41,992 bases of DNA, from the NCBI GenBank assembly GCA_003160755.1, contig QEXZ01000002.1:1-41992 (forward strand), written 5' to 3'. Under the pieces are notes generated by a model. That model was not told the DNA's origin. It worked only from the letters and a program-made list of their open reading frames with translations, and searched no databases. This DNA comes from Methanomicrobiales archaeon (lineage in GTDB: Archaea; Halobacteriota; Syntropharchaeia; Alkanophagales; Methanospirareceae). Below, piece after piece: positions 14,775-22,881 of this stretch. Made by a program: the position numbers and the translations under genes. Every line of letters starts with the position of its first letter. Position 1 is the first letter of the stretch.

Positions 14775-15047
14775 TTATTCTCCTGAAGTTGCATATATTT
14801 CATAGGGCATTATCCTCTTGTTCGCCTTCTTCTTCCCTCTTAACTTACTCACGAGGTCGGCGGCTTTCTCCTTCTTCTCCCGTTTCTTCAACCGTTCCAT
14901 CAGGTTCGTCATCTCTTTCTCCTTTCCCGCGCCGCCGTATTCCTTCTGTTCCGCTTTTAAGTACCCGTCGTCCTCATCTATTTCTTCTAGTTCCTCTTCT
15001 TCACCTTCCTCTTCCATTCCTTCAAAAACCAATGCGTTTTCGTCCAC
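14775..15047 (-). CDS. Pup-like protein modifier candidate, ending Ser-Gly-Glu
   Basis: 90 residues from a GTG at 15045-15047, with AGGGGGTTGAG about ten bases before it. It is the last gene of the block with ARC-, PafA- and Dop-like genes, where Pup would be expected. Residues 11-27 are almost purely acidic, 43-78 are Lys/Glu-rich and likely helical (a possible coiled coil for docking on the ATPase), and the end is PYEIYATSGE. Pup ends in Gly-Gly-Gln or Gly-Gly-Glu, and the bacterial relative UBact, from memory, often in Ser-Gly-Glu. The terminal Glu would be the residue joined to substrate lysines, so no deamidation step is needed. Overall similarity to Pup is weak: the basic C-terminal half differs, and the call rests on size, charge, C-terminus and context. 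Confidence 0.7.
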   Translation of the reverse strand: MDENALVFEGMEEEGEEEELEEIDEDDGYLKAEQKEYGGAGKEKEMTNLMERLKKREKKEKAADLVSKLRGKKKANKRIMPYEIYATSGE

Positions 15048-15129
15048 CTTAACTCAACCCCCTAACACTTTTTTGCTTCGTAAAACCCTTTACTAAACTA
15101 TCTTCTCTTTATAATAAAATCTTCCACTA

Positions 15130-16710
15130 CTAAAAGATTACCTTATCGGGATACAACTCCTTTGCAGCGGATAGAACATCCTCTATTTGCTTTCCCTCCA
15201 CCATTTTCGTCCCTATCTCTTCCTTATTCAGCATAAACGGCTCATCTAGCATTATTTTCGCCTCATCAAGCACCATCGTCGACCAGCTGACACTTCGCAC
15301 ATGCGAGCCATACCTTCTCAACATTTCAACCTTGAAAAAGTCCCGTGTCTGTTCGGGTGCATTACGCAATGCGTATTTCACCCTATCCGATAAAGCCCCC
15401 CAATCAACTTCTGGCAATGCTCGCTTTGCGAATGCCCGCGACTCCTTCGGATTGTAAAGGCAACTGCCTTTCAGGCTGTCTTCGTCATCCTGAATGTCGT
15501 ACAGCGCACTTTCGTCCACCAGTGCGTATTGGTTACAGACGCTTATTCCTTCAGCAGCATTTTTTGGCTCATAATTCACAAGCAATGCCAATTTCGTCAC
15601 CCAATCAATCCCATCCACGTATTTTTCGAGCTGTCGCGCTTCTAAGTCCTCTATCACTCCTTTTAAGCCTTTTCTCCCTATTTCAGCCCATTTTTGGTCT
15701 TCTTTTTCCTCCCCCATCTCTTCATACATCGCCTCTATCCGTTCGTGATAAAACCGGAGAATGGAAACGGCATCCGTGGACTCGCCGCTCTTCAACTTTA
15801 ACTTCCACTCGCATTCTTGTGTATCTGCTGATATCTTTTTGAACGTTCTCACAGGGTCTTCTATCTCTGGAGCATCGTTCAGAAACCCCAATTCAAATGC
15901 ACTGATTACCATCGCCTGTGCAATGTCACGTAAGAAAATCGCGTATTCCGAACGAAGCGCTTCGTAATGTATGTCGTGCAGTCGCCAGTATTGACGTGCA
16001 GCATGCGGCTGGTCTCGCGTGTTCAGAATACCTCTGCCCGCTGTGGTCGAAAGAGAGGAGGGATGAACAACAAACATCGCTCTTGGCGAAATAACAAACT
16101 TCACTCCTTCTTTACCTATGGTATCTCCGGAAACAACGTCTCCTGCCCCGGTGAACAGTATTCTTGTAACCATCCAGGGTATTAGCGCCTTCTCTACACG
16201 ACTCCAATCCCTGCATACTGCCCTTTTTGTTAGTATATTCCCATGTGTAGCGTACGTATTGGTCTTTACTCTTTTCGCACCTGCACTGCCAGCACCAGCA
16301 CCAGCGACCGCACCAGAGCGACTGAAGAAATTCGCAACATTATTCTTATGGACGACAACTTTTTTCTTTAACGCCAGACTCGCCTCTTTTGACCCCATAA
16401 AAGCATATATCTCGGATGCTTTGTCGTATGCCACGGCATCAAAAGGGTTGTTGTAAGAAGGTGTTGATATTTCAAGATGCCCCATATCGTTATAAATCCG
16501 GCAGCCGTTTTCACCAAACGAAGAAGCTATTTTCGATTCATGCGCCTCTTGCGATACCTCGGTAGCGGTGTCCCAGTTCACATCGCGTGAAAATTTTCTT
16601 CGTTTTAAACCTTGAATCGCAGCGTTAACGAGCAAAGACGGGTTTAAACTTACTTTTATACTCAACGGATATTCCTGCTCTATCCCTCTTATCCTATTTT
16701 CCGTTTTCAT
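15130..16710 (-). CDS. Dop-like enzyme of the Pup ligase/depupylase family
   Basis: 526 residues, close to Dop (about 500). The glutamine synthetase-like core is clear: RGIEQEY with Mg-binding Glu11 and Glu13, NGCRIYNDMGHLE with catalytic Asp75, NNPFDAVAYDKASE, HKNN at 121-124, LIPWMVTRILFTGAG, LNTRDQPHA at 229-237 and RLH at 243-245. Features that favour Dop over PafA: an insert of about 40 residues between the first two motifs (the Dop-loop region), the Dop spacing around Asp75, and a C-terminal block APEQTRDFF ... RRYG ... SWSTMV matching Dop. A Gly/Ala-rich insert (about 133-145) is unusual. It starts 6 bases after the stop of the PafA-like gene. Expected role: removing the modifier from substrates. 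The family assignment is strong, the exact activity inferred. Confidence 0.88.
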   Translation of the reverse strand: MKTENRIRGIEQEYPLSIKVSLNPSLLVNAAIQGLKRRKFSRDVNWDTATEVSQEAHESKIASSFGENGCRIYNDMGHLEISTPSYNNPFDAVAYDKASEIYAFMGSKEASLALKKKVVVHKNNVANFFSRSGAVAGAGAGSAGAKRVKTNTYATHGNILTKRAVCRDWSRVEKALIPWMVTRILFTGAGDVVSGDTIGKEGVKFVISPRAMFVVHPSSLSTTAGRGILNTRDQPHAARQYWRLHDIHYEALRSEYAIFLRDIAQAMVISAFELGFLNDAPEIEDPVRTFKKISADTQECEWKLKLKSGESTDAVSILRFYHERIEAMYEEMGEEKEDQKWAEIGRKGLKGVIEDLEARQLEKYVDGIDWVTKLALLVNYEPKNAAEGISVCNQYALVDESALYDIQDDEDSLKGSCLYNPKESRAFAKRALPEVDWGALSDRVKYALRNAPEQTRDFFKVEMLRRYGSHVRSVSWSTMVLDEAKIMLDEPFMLNKEEIGTKMVEGKQIEDVLSAAKELYPDKVIF

Positions 16711-16716
16711 TAACCA

Positions 16717-18474
16717 TTATATCTCTTCTTCCTCGCCCCTGCTTTCCTCCTCTTCCCTGCTTATCTCTTCTAACCGTTTCTTTATCGTGTCCTCATTCCA
16801 ACCATCCAGTTCATCGAATCTATACGTCTTATTATTAGAATACAGCAAATAATCTAAATACGGATTCCTGACTACTCTGTTCCTTATCTCGCGGCTTATC
16901 TCCTCCTCCCAGCCCCTTATATCCTCTTCCTCCGCCAGAAGCCGCACAAGAACCTGCCTTGTCGCCTCACCTCGCCTCCGTTCACGCAAAAACACTACCA
17001 CCGCGCTCGGCATCCTCGCAAGTTCTGGATACCTTTCAAACATCCGCGTATATTCTTCTCCCGTTGGTCTACCCATATCTATCTTTATCTTTGGCTCTCT
17101 GTTTATCGTTATCTTATTCCAGCTCAGTGCCGCATTCCCAAATTCTGATGCAAGTCTTACCCTCAGCTCCGCCCTTGAATCCTTCGGTGGAAATAACAAC
17201 GCTTCTCCTATCTCCTCTTCCGTTAATATTCGTTCAACGCCTATTTTATCCGCTATGCGCTCATATAAGTCATAATCGCAGAGATTGGTGAAATCAAACG
17301 AAGCCGCTATCTCTTTCTCTATCTCCTCATCCATCGTGTAGATGCTCCGATAATCGAATTTCCCTTTTGATGTGTATTTATAATCAAAATTATTTATCTC
17401 GTTCTTTATCACCCATAATTTCATCACCCATTCTAAACGCCGCACCACGTATGGGTCTTCAAGCAATCCCTGCCTGAACTTATCACAAAGCCTCTTGAAC
17501 GTTTCCAAAACGTATTTGTCCCAGTAGGACGTCTCTCGCTCATCAAACAGCTCCTCTATCACCGCGAGATAATTCGCCTCTAAGTAATCAACCGCCAGTT
17601 CAGTCCTTCCGTTCGTCAGTTTTACCCGCCAATCGCCTTCGGTATTTGCTGAAATGTCTTTAAATGTTTGAAGCGGATTCCCGATGTCCTCCACGTGCGA
17701 GAGTTTCCCGGTTTCTATTGCATCCAGAACATACGATGTGAGCGCATTATTGAGCAGCCGTGTAACTTCCGAGCGAACTCCTTCTCCCGATGTGACATGC
17801 ACACGGTATTTATCTTTTGTGCCCAATGGTTCATCGCGTGTAGACAATATAGGCCATTGAGACGGCGACTCGGTAAGAACCCGCTTTGAAACCATCGCTT
17901 TCGGCGAAATCACGTATTTTAATCCCTCCTTCTCCGCTATAAAACCGCCAGCACCAAAAAATATCTTACGCAGTATTAAAAAAGGTATAAACAGATTCTC
18001 TCTACCCACAAAGTTCCGCCGCACCACCTCATAGGATTCGTGCGTGCCCCTGCTATATCTCTTGTCTATCTCCACGTTTGCTTTCCAGCACTGGATGTAT
18101 GAAGGGCCATTTGCCCTTTTTCTCAATTTCTCCCGGTATTTTTTATTTGCTCGCTCTACACCTATCTGCATATACAGCTCCGCGGCTTTATCGTATTTCA
18201 GCGCCTCGAAGGCATTTCTGCACTCGGGTGTGGCTATCTCTAAGTGACCGCCCGTGCAGATATAAATCCGCGAGCCGTTTCTCAAAAACCCGTCATTTCT
18301 CCGCCGCAGCTTCGAGCATACCGCATTCGTACCGTCAAAAAAAGTATAATTCTCAAGTGCGTGAATCACTTCGTCAACATGATAAAATCTCGCATACCTG
18401 TACAAGCCGGGCGATTCTGAACTTATACCCACTCTAAATTCGTGCTCTACCCCTTGCCATTTGTTCAAATCCAT
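16717..18474 (-). CDS. PafA-like ligase with Asp-to-Cys change in the active site
   Basis: 585 residues, longer than PafA (about 450-480). Core motifs: GVEHEF (Glu10, Glu12), RNGSRIYICTGGHLEIATPE, AFEALKYDKAAE, SRGTHESYEVVRR, LFIPFLILRKIFFGAG, STRDEP at 211-216, RLEWVMKLW, and a PafA-like C-terminal domain (EEIGEALLFPPKDSRAELR). The spacing of the second motif equals PafA, but position 73 is Cys (codon TGC) where PafA has its essential Asp. KANVEI replaces the usual KNNT. Residues 471-585 are an extra charged, helical extension. It lies 101 bases after the ARC-like gene. It may be the ligase with altered chemistry, or an inactive partner of the Dop-like protein. Confidence 0.85.
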   Translation of the reverse strand: MDLNKWQGVEHEFRVGISSESPGLYRYARFYHVDEVIHALENYTFFDGTNAVCSKLRRRNDGFLRNGSRIYICTGGHLEIATPECRNAFEALKYDKAAELYMQIGVERANKKYREKLRKRANGPSYIQCWKANVEIDKRYSRGTHESYEVVRRNFVGRENLFIPFLILRKIFFGAGGFIAEKEGLKYVISPKAMVSKRVLTESPSQWPILSTRDEPLGTKDKYRVHVTSGEGVRSEVTRLLNNALTSYVLDAIETGKLSHVEDIGNPLQTFKDISANTEGDWRVKLTNGRTELAVDYLEANYLAVIEELFDERETSYWDKYVLETFKRLCDKFRQGLLEDPYVVRRLEWVMKLWVIKNEINNFDYKYTSKGKFDYRSIYTMDEEIEKEIAASFDFTNLCDYDLYERIADKIGVERILTEEEIGEALLFPPKDSRAELRVRLASEFGNAALSWNKITINREPKIKIDMGRPTGEEYTRMFERYPELARMPSAVVVFLRERRRGEATRQVLVRLLAEEEDIRGWEEEISREIRNRVVRNPYLDYLLYSNNKTYRFDELDGWNEDTIKKRLEEISREEEESRGEEEEI

Positions 18475-18524
18475 TTTTATTGCATGTTACGGCGGCGGTA
18501 TGGTAGGATATGATATGTGAGTTG

Positions 18525-18558
18525 TCAGGTGTTAGCCTCTTTTAAGCCAAACACCTGA
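18525..18558. repeat. Inverted repeat between the ATPase and PafA-like genes
   Basis: TCAGGTGTT and AACACCTGA form a 9-bp stem with a 16-base loop. It could attenuate or process the transcript between the ARC-like and PafA-like genes. The right arm with following bases (read on the minus strand GAGGTTTCAGGTGTTTGG) resembles a stretch inside the DUF63 gene at 41379-41417. Confidence 0.55.
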
Positions 18559-18575
18559 AACCTCAACCCTAAAAC

Positions 18576-20207
18576 CTAAAAGTGCATCCCTGTTTCTTCC
18601 TCTGGCATCTCGCCAAACCCTGATGTTAATATCTCCTCGGCTCTTCGCTCCACAAACTTGTCAAATCCTTCCTTCAGATGGCGCATGTTCACTCCTATCT
18701 CTTCTATGCGTTTATACCGCTTCTGCAAGTCCTTCGTCTTGCTCCCCGCATCTAATATCGCTGCGATTCCTTCCTTATCCCACATTCTTCGCATATCCTC
18801 ATTGCCGATAACTCCTTTTTTAAGCATCAGCAATGTCCTCTCCTCCAATGCCTTGTCCCTCGCATAGTTGAATATCTGCGCTATGAACCTCCCGGTTATC
18901 GTATCCGCCCTCTTTATCCGCCCTATTTCTGTCTCAATATACTTATCGCTGTACATATAGCCGACAATCTCTTTCACCAGATGCAACCGCGCTTCTTCTT
19001 CTCCTCCTTCTTCCTTTATCAGGTAGTGGTCAACAGGAATCTTTTTAGCATATAGAGAGGCAATGGAATACACCGCTTCCTTATCAGGCTTTGGAACCTC
19101 AATTATCTTGTCAAATCTCGCCCGGAATGCCGAATCTATAAGATACAGCCTGTTTGTTGCTCCTATCACGGTAAGGTGCGGATGCAGCGCATGGAAACCC
19201 TCCAACAGGTCAAGCAGTTGCCCGGTGACTCTCTCAGGCGCTCCGGAAGAGCCCGTGTACATGCCCCTTTCCTGTGCTAACGCATCTATCTCATCAAAGA
19301 AAATCACACCATAGTCATTTTCCCCTTCCTCTAATTTCGCGTTCGCCGCTTCGAACACCATTCGCACATTCTTCTCCGATTCGCCAAGCCACATACTGAA
19401 AAGTTCTCCTGCTCCGACCTTCACAAATTCACAATTTGGTAATGCAGATGCTAACGCCTTTGCGCACATCGTTTTCCCGCATCCCGGCGGACCATACATT
19501 AATATCCTCCGTGAGCATTCACCATATTTTGTATAGTCATCAGGGTTCACCATCGGAAGAATAATGCTCTTTATCAATTCCTGTTTTATCTCCTTTAAAC
19601 CACCAATGGCATTAAAACTCACTCCAGGATTCTTTGTGACTTCATAGCGGGAGATTTCCTTCGCCTTATAACTCTTCTTTATGTCAAACGTGCCGGGAAG
19701 AAGCCCCACCTTCATCCCCTCTTTTACCCTTTCCTTTTCTTCTTCGCTTAGCCTTTTATATAGCCTACCACGTCCTTTCCCAGTTGATATTTCTCCAACC
19801 CATCCATCGTCGTCCTTCCTCAACTCCTCTATCTCGCCCACCTCTAAATCCACCATTCTGTCGTACACCTTCGTGATGCCTATGGTAAATCCACTGGGGT
19901 TGTTCCTGTCCGGGATACGCCCTACAAATACAAATTTACCCGACTTCAAATCCTTTATCTCCATCTCTGTTAGCGTTCCGTAGGGTAAAGCCTTTAATGC
20001 ACCATTCAGGTTAACAATGGCGCCTTCTTCCGCCTTCTCCACCACAAAACCACAGTCCAAAGGCGGCGACCGTGATTTAGACACGAGTTTCTCCAAATCC
20101 AGTTTATACGCCTCTGTCTCCTCGTATTTCCTCATCAACCGCCGATAGTCGCTCTCTAACCGTTCATACTCGTATCTTGGGATATAGTCCCCTTCCATTT
20201 CTTCCAT
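18576..20207 (-). CDS. ARC/Mpa-type proteasomal AAA ATPase
   Basis: 543 residues from the ATG at 20205-20207, preceded by AAGGGTGG; a longer frame upstream runs into promoter DNA. Order: N-terminal coiled coil (about 9-45), an OB-like region (about 50-185) as in ARC/Mpa, then the AAA module with Walker A GPPGCGKT at 239-246, pore loop SMWLGESE (Trp273), Walker B VIFFDEID at 301-308, ATN sensor at 350-352 and Arg finger region FRARFDK. The segment MYSDKY ... TGRFIAQIFNYARDKALE matches the lid of Mpa/ARC. The C-terminus is Met-His-Phe where Mpa has Gln-Tyr-Leu, so the HbYX docking tail is degenerate. Expected role: recognise the modifier through the coiled coil and feed tagged proteins to a 20S core. 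First gene of the Pup-like operon. Confidence 0.88.
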   Translation of the reverse strand: MEEMEGDYIPRYEYERLESDYRRLMRKYEETEAYKLDLEKLVSKSRSPPLDCGFVVEKAEEGAIVNLNGALKALPYGTLTEMEIKDLKSGKFVFVGRIPDRNNPSGFTIGITKVYDRMVDLEVGEIEELRKDDDGWVGEISTGKGRGRLYKRLSEEEKERVKEGMKVGLLPGTFDIKKSYKAKEISRYEVTKNPGVSFNAIGGLKEIKQELIKSIILPMVNPDDYTKYGECSRRILMYGPPGCGKTMCAKALASALPNCEFVKVGAGELFSMWLGESEKNVRMVFEAANAKLEEGENDYGVIFFDEIDALAQERGMYTGSSGAPERVTGQLLDLLEGFHALHPHLTVIGATNRLYLIDSAFRARFDKIIEVPKPDKEAVYSIASLYAKKIPVDHYLIKEEGGEEEARLHLVKEIVGYMYSDKYIETEIGRIKRADTITGRFIAQIFNYARDKALEERTLLMLKKGVIGNEDMRRMWDKEGIAAILDAGSKTKDLQKRYKRIEEIGVNMRHLKEGFDKFVERRAEEILTSGFGEMPEEETGMHF

Positions 20208-20324
20208 CTTCAACCACCCTTTCTTAATATGAGAATATATGAGAATAATAATGTATTTAATAAAAATGCAACATCGCACCAAGATATTTATATAAATATA
20301 TTTACAATATATAGAATTATAGTG
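20208..20324. promoter_or_regulatory. Divergent promoter region of the Pup-like operon and AbrB-PhoU
   Basis: On the plus strand ATATTTATATAAATATA (20283-20299) is a strong TATA box about 25-30 bases before the ATG at 20325, fitting a leaderless mRNA. On the minus strand TTATTAAATAC (about 20251-20261) is a TATA candidate about 45 bases before the ATPase start, leaving a short leader with a ribosome site. Shared A/T-rich DNA would allow joint control. Confidence 0.55.
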
Positions 20325-21395
20325 ATGATGAACGAGGAGAAGAGAAAGGTACAGCTCACTGGCGGTTCTACACTTACCGTATCGCTTCCCGTAAAATGGG
20401 CACGAGCCGCTGGGATAAAGCATGGAGACGAACTCTCGTTAATTCAACGTAGTGATAACTCCCTGCTGATAACACCAGAGAAGAGCGAAGAAGAGCGAAT
20501 AAAATCCGCTGAACTCGAACTCTCGGAGAACGAAAGCTTTGAGGATAACTTCAGATACCTCATTTCTTATTATCTCGTTGGATATGACCTCGTAAAGCTT
20601 TTATCTCCTAAGGGTTTCGAGGCGGAGGAACGGAAGCGGATAAAGGAGGAGGTAAGGAAGAGGCTGATAGGTATGGAGGTTGTTGGCGAGTCATCAAAGG
20701 AGATAATACTTCAGAGTTTCTTGAAATACGAGGATTTTACGCTGCGTGATGCGATTCGGAGCATGTCCGAGATAATAGTGTCAATGCATGGAGATGCGAT
20801 TACCGCACTTGAGAAAGGTGACCGGAACCTCGCGGAGGATGTTACGGAGCGTGATAATGAGATAGACCGATTTTATTTGCTTATTGTGAGGCAGCTAAAG
20901 GCTGCGATGAGCGACCCCGAGCTTGCAAACAAGATAGGCGTGGGCAGACAGCGTGATAGCCTTGGATACCGGATAATAGTGAAGAGTATGGAAAGGATAG
21001 GCGACCACGTGGAGAATATAGCGAAGAATGCAATGTTAATGAATCAAACAAGCTCGGTGCTGATGCGGGAACCCGAAGCGGCATTGAGAATCGCAACGTT
21101 GAAGCGTATAAAAGAAATTGGCTTTCGCACCGAAAATATATTCATCAAGACGCGGGCTTCCTTGTCAGATATGGATATGAAGGAGGCGAACGAAACGATA
21201 AGGGATGCAAATACGCTGGTAGACAAGCTGGAGGAACTAAATGAGCAGATTTTAGCAGAAGAGCTGAGTATTACCGACAAAGTACATATTCTTTCTATCC
21301 TGGAGAGTCTGGGAAGAATAGCGAAATATTGCGGGGATATAGCGGAGGTAACGATAAATATGGGGACGAGGATAGCAGGGGAGCTGGAATTTTAA
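20325..21395 (+). CDS. AbrB-PhoU fusion, phosphate-type regulator
   Basis: 356 residues from the first of two adjacent ATG codons at 20325/20328. Residues 1-50 are an AbrB/SpoVT swapped-hairpin DNA-binding domain (KVQLTGGSTLTVSLPVKWA ... GDELSLI). The rest contains two PhoU-like helical repeats, with the metal-binding type motifs ALEKGDRNLAEDVTERDNEID and SMERIGDHVENIAKNA, then IAKYCGDIAE. Archaeal AbrB-PhoU proteins are linked to control of phosphate uptake, but no pst genes are present. Divergent transcription from the Pup-like operon makes it a candidate local regulator; this is inference. Confidence 0.88.
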   Translation: MMNEEKRKVQLTGGSTLTVSLPVKWARAAGIKHGDELSLIQRSDNSLLITPEKSEEERIKSAELELSENESFEDNFRYLISYYLVGYDLVKLLSPKGFEAEERKRIKEEVRKRLIGMEVVGESSKEIILQSFLKYEDFTLRDAIRSMSEIIVSMHGDAITALEKGDRNLAEDVTERDNEIDRFYLLIVRQLKAAMSDPELANKIGVGRQRDSLGYRIIVKSMERIGDHVENIAKNAMLMNQTSSVLMREPEAALRIATLKRIKEIGFRTENIFIKTRASLSDMDMKEANETIRDANTLVDKLEELNEQILAEELSITDKVHILSILESLGRIAKYCGDIAEVTINMGTRIAGELEF

Positions 21396-21512
21396 TATTC
21401 ATATAGAACCACGAGATTACACAAGATTCACACAGAAGAGAGAAAAATACGTCCACCTGAAGTAAAAGATAAATAAAAACTAATCCAATTATAACTATAG
21501 TGATGGGGAAGA

Positions 21513-22880
21513 ATGTTAGATAACTTAAGCAGATCGCTGAAGGAAACGATTCGGAAGATAGCGAAGGCGAAGCGGATAGACAAACAGACAGTGGACGAGC
21601 TGGTGCGGGACATACAGCGGGCGTTGATACAGGCGGATGTAAAGATTTCACTGGTGAAGGAGATTTCGAGTCGCATACGCGAGCGCAGTTTGAAGGAGAA
21701 GTTAGTACTGAATCCGAGGGAGCATGTGATAAAGGTAGTGTACGAGGAGTTGATAAACATTATAGGAAGGAGTGTGGAGGTTCCTTTAACGGCGCAGAGA
21801 ATAATGATGGTGGGTTTGCATGGCACGGGAAAAACATCTTCGTGTGCAAAACTTGCGAGGTATTATCAAAAGAAGGGTTTAAAGCCGGCGGTTATCTGTG
21901 CTGACGTTTATAGACCCGCAGCAGCGGAGCAGTTGAGGCAGCTATGCGAAAAGATAGGCGTTCCTTTTTACGACGGTGCGAATCTACCTGAACGAGAAAA
22001 GGGGGTGATGGGCATCGTGAATGCCGGCGTGAAAGAATTTGATAAGTATGACGTCAAGATAATAGACACCGCAGGGAGACATGCACTGGAAAAAGAGATG
22101 ATAAAGGAGATAGAGGATATAAAAAGGGCAATAAATCCAGAACAGCGTCTCCTCGTTCTTGATGCGAGCATAGGGCAGCAGGCGTCGGTACAGGCACACG
22201 CATTTGACGATGCGATTGGAATTACGGGCATAATAATCACTAAAATGGATGGAACGGCGAAGGGTGGTGGTGCGCTTTCTGCCGTCGCGGAAACGAATTC
22301 CGGAGTGGCTTTTATAGGCACGGGAGAAAAGACAGACGATTTTGAGCGATTTGAATCCGATGGGTTCATCTCACGGCTGCTCGGAATGGGGGACATAAAG
22401 GCACTGATAGAGACCGCGGAGGCGAGTTTAAAGCCGGAGGATGTGGATGCTGACTTCCTGAAGGGTAAATTCACGTTAAAGGATTTGTATAAGCAGTTAG
22501 AAGCAATGAAGAAGATGGGCCCATTGAAGAAAGTAATGGAGATGCTGCCTTTAGGTGGGCTTGGGCTGGGGCTCGGTGTTAATTTGGACGATACGATGTA
22601 TCAGGTTACCGAAGATAAACTGAAAAGATACAAAGTGATGATGGATTCGATGACTGAGGAGGAGCTGACCGAGCCGAAAACAATAGATGGGTCGAGGACG
22701 AAAAGAATAGCAAGGGGTTCCGGGACGACAACTGCGGAGGTGAACGAACTGATAAAGTATCACCGGATGATGCAAAAGATGATGAAAAGTCTGACTTTGG
22801 GACGAGGAGGCGGGAAAATACCGGGGATGAAAGGGATGAAAATGCCGACATCTATGTCAATGGGTAAGATGATGAAGTAA
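21513..22880 (+). CDS. ffh: Signal recognition particle GTPase SRP54
   Basis: 455 residues, the usual archaeal length. N domain (residues 1-90), G domain with GLHGTGKTSS, DVYRPAAAEQLRQL, DTAGRH (the family normally reads DTAGR) and TKMDGTAKGGGALS, then a Met-rich M domain ending MKMPTSMSMGKMMK that binds 7S RNA and signal peptides. It lies 117 bases after AbrB-PhoU; a TATA-like GATAAATAAAAAC (around 21467-21479) suggests its own promoter. Two hairpins follow its stop. Core secretion gene. Confidence 0.97.
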   Translation: MLDNLSRSLKETIRKIAKAKRIDKQTVDELVRDIQRALIQADVKISLVKEISSRIRERSLKEKLVLNPREHVIKVVYEELINIIGRSVEVPLTAQRIMMVGLHGTGKTSSCAKLARYYQKKGLKPAVICADVYRPAAAEQLRQLCEKIGVPFYDGANLPEREKGVMGIVNAGVKEFDKYDVKIIDTAGRHALEKEMIKEIEDIKRAINPEQRLLVLDASIGQQASVQAHAFDDAIGITGIIITKMDGTAKGGGALSAVAETNSGVAFIGTGEKTDDFERFESDGFISRLLGMGDIKALIETAEASLKPEDVDADFLKGKFTLKDLYKQLEAMKKMGPLKKVMEMLPLGGLGLGLGVNLDDTMYQVTEDKLKRYKVMMDSMTEEELTEPKTIDGSRTKRIARGSGTTTAEVNELIKYHRMMQKMMKSLTLGRGGGKIPGMKGMKMPTSMSMGKMMK

Positions 22881-22881
22881 T

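Noticed and set aside
14789..15096. Plus-strand Ser/Pro/Phe-rich frames opposite the Pup-like gene
   Set aside because: Compositional mirror of the Glu/Lys-rich real gene; no ribosome site or family.
20208..20423. N-terminal extension of the ARC-like ATPase (72 more codons)
   Set aside because: It would run through the divergent promoter and into the AbrB-PhoU gene; the ATG at 20207 has a ribosome site and gives the expected coiled-coil start.
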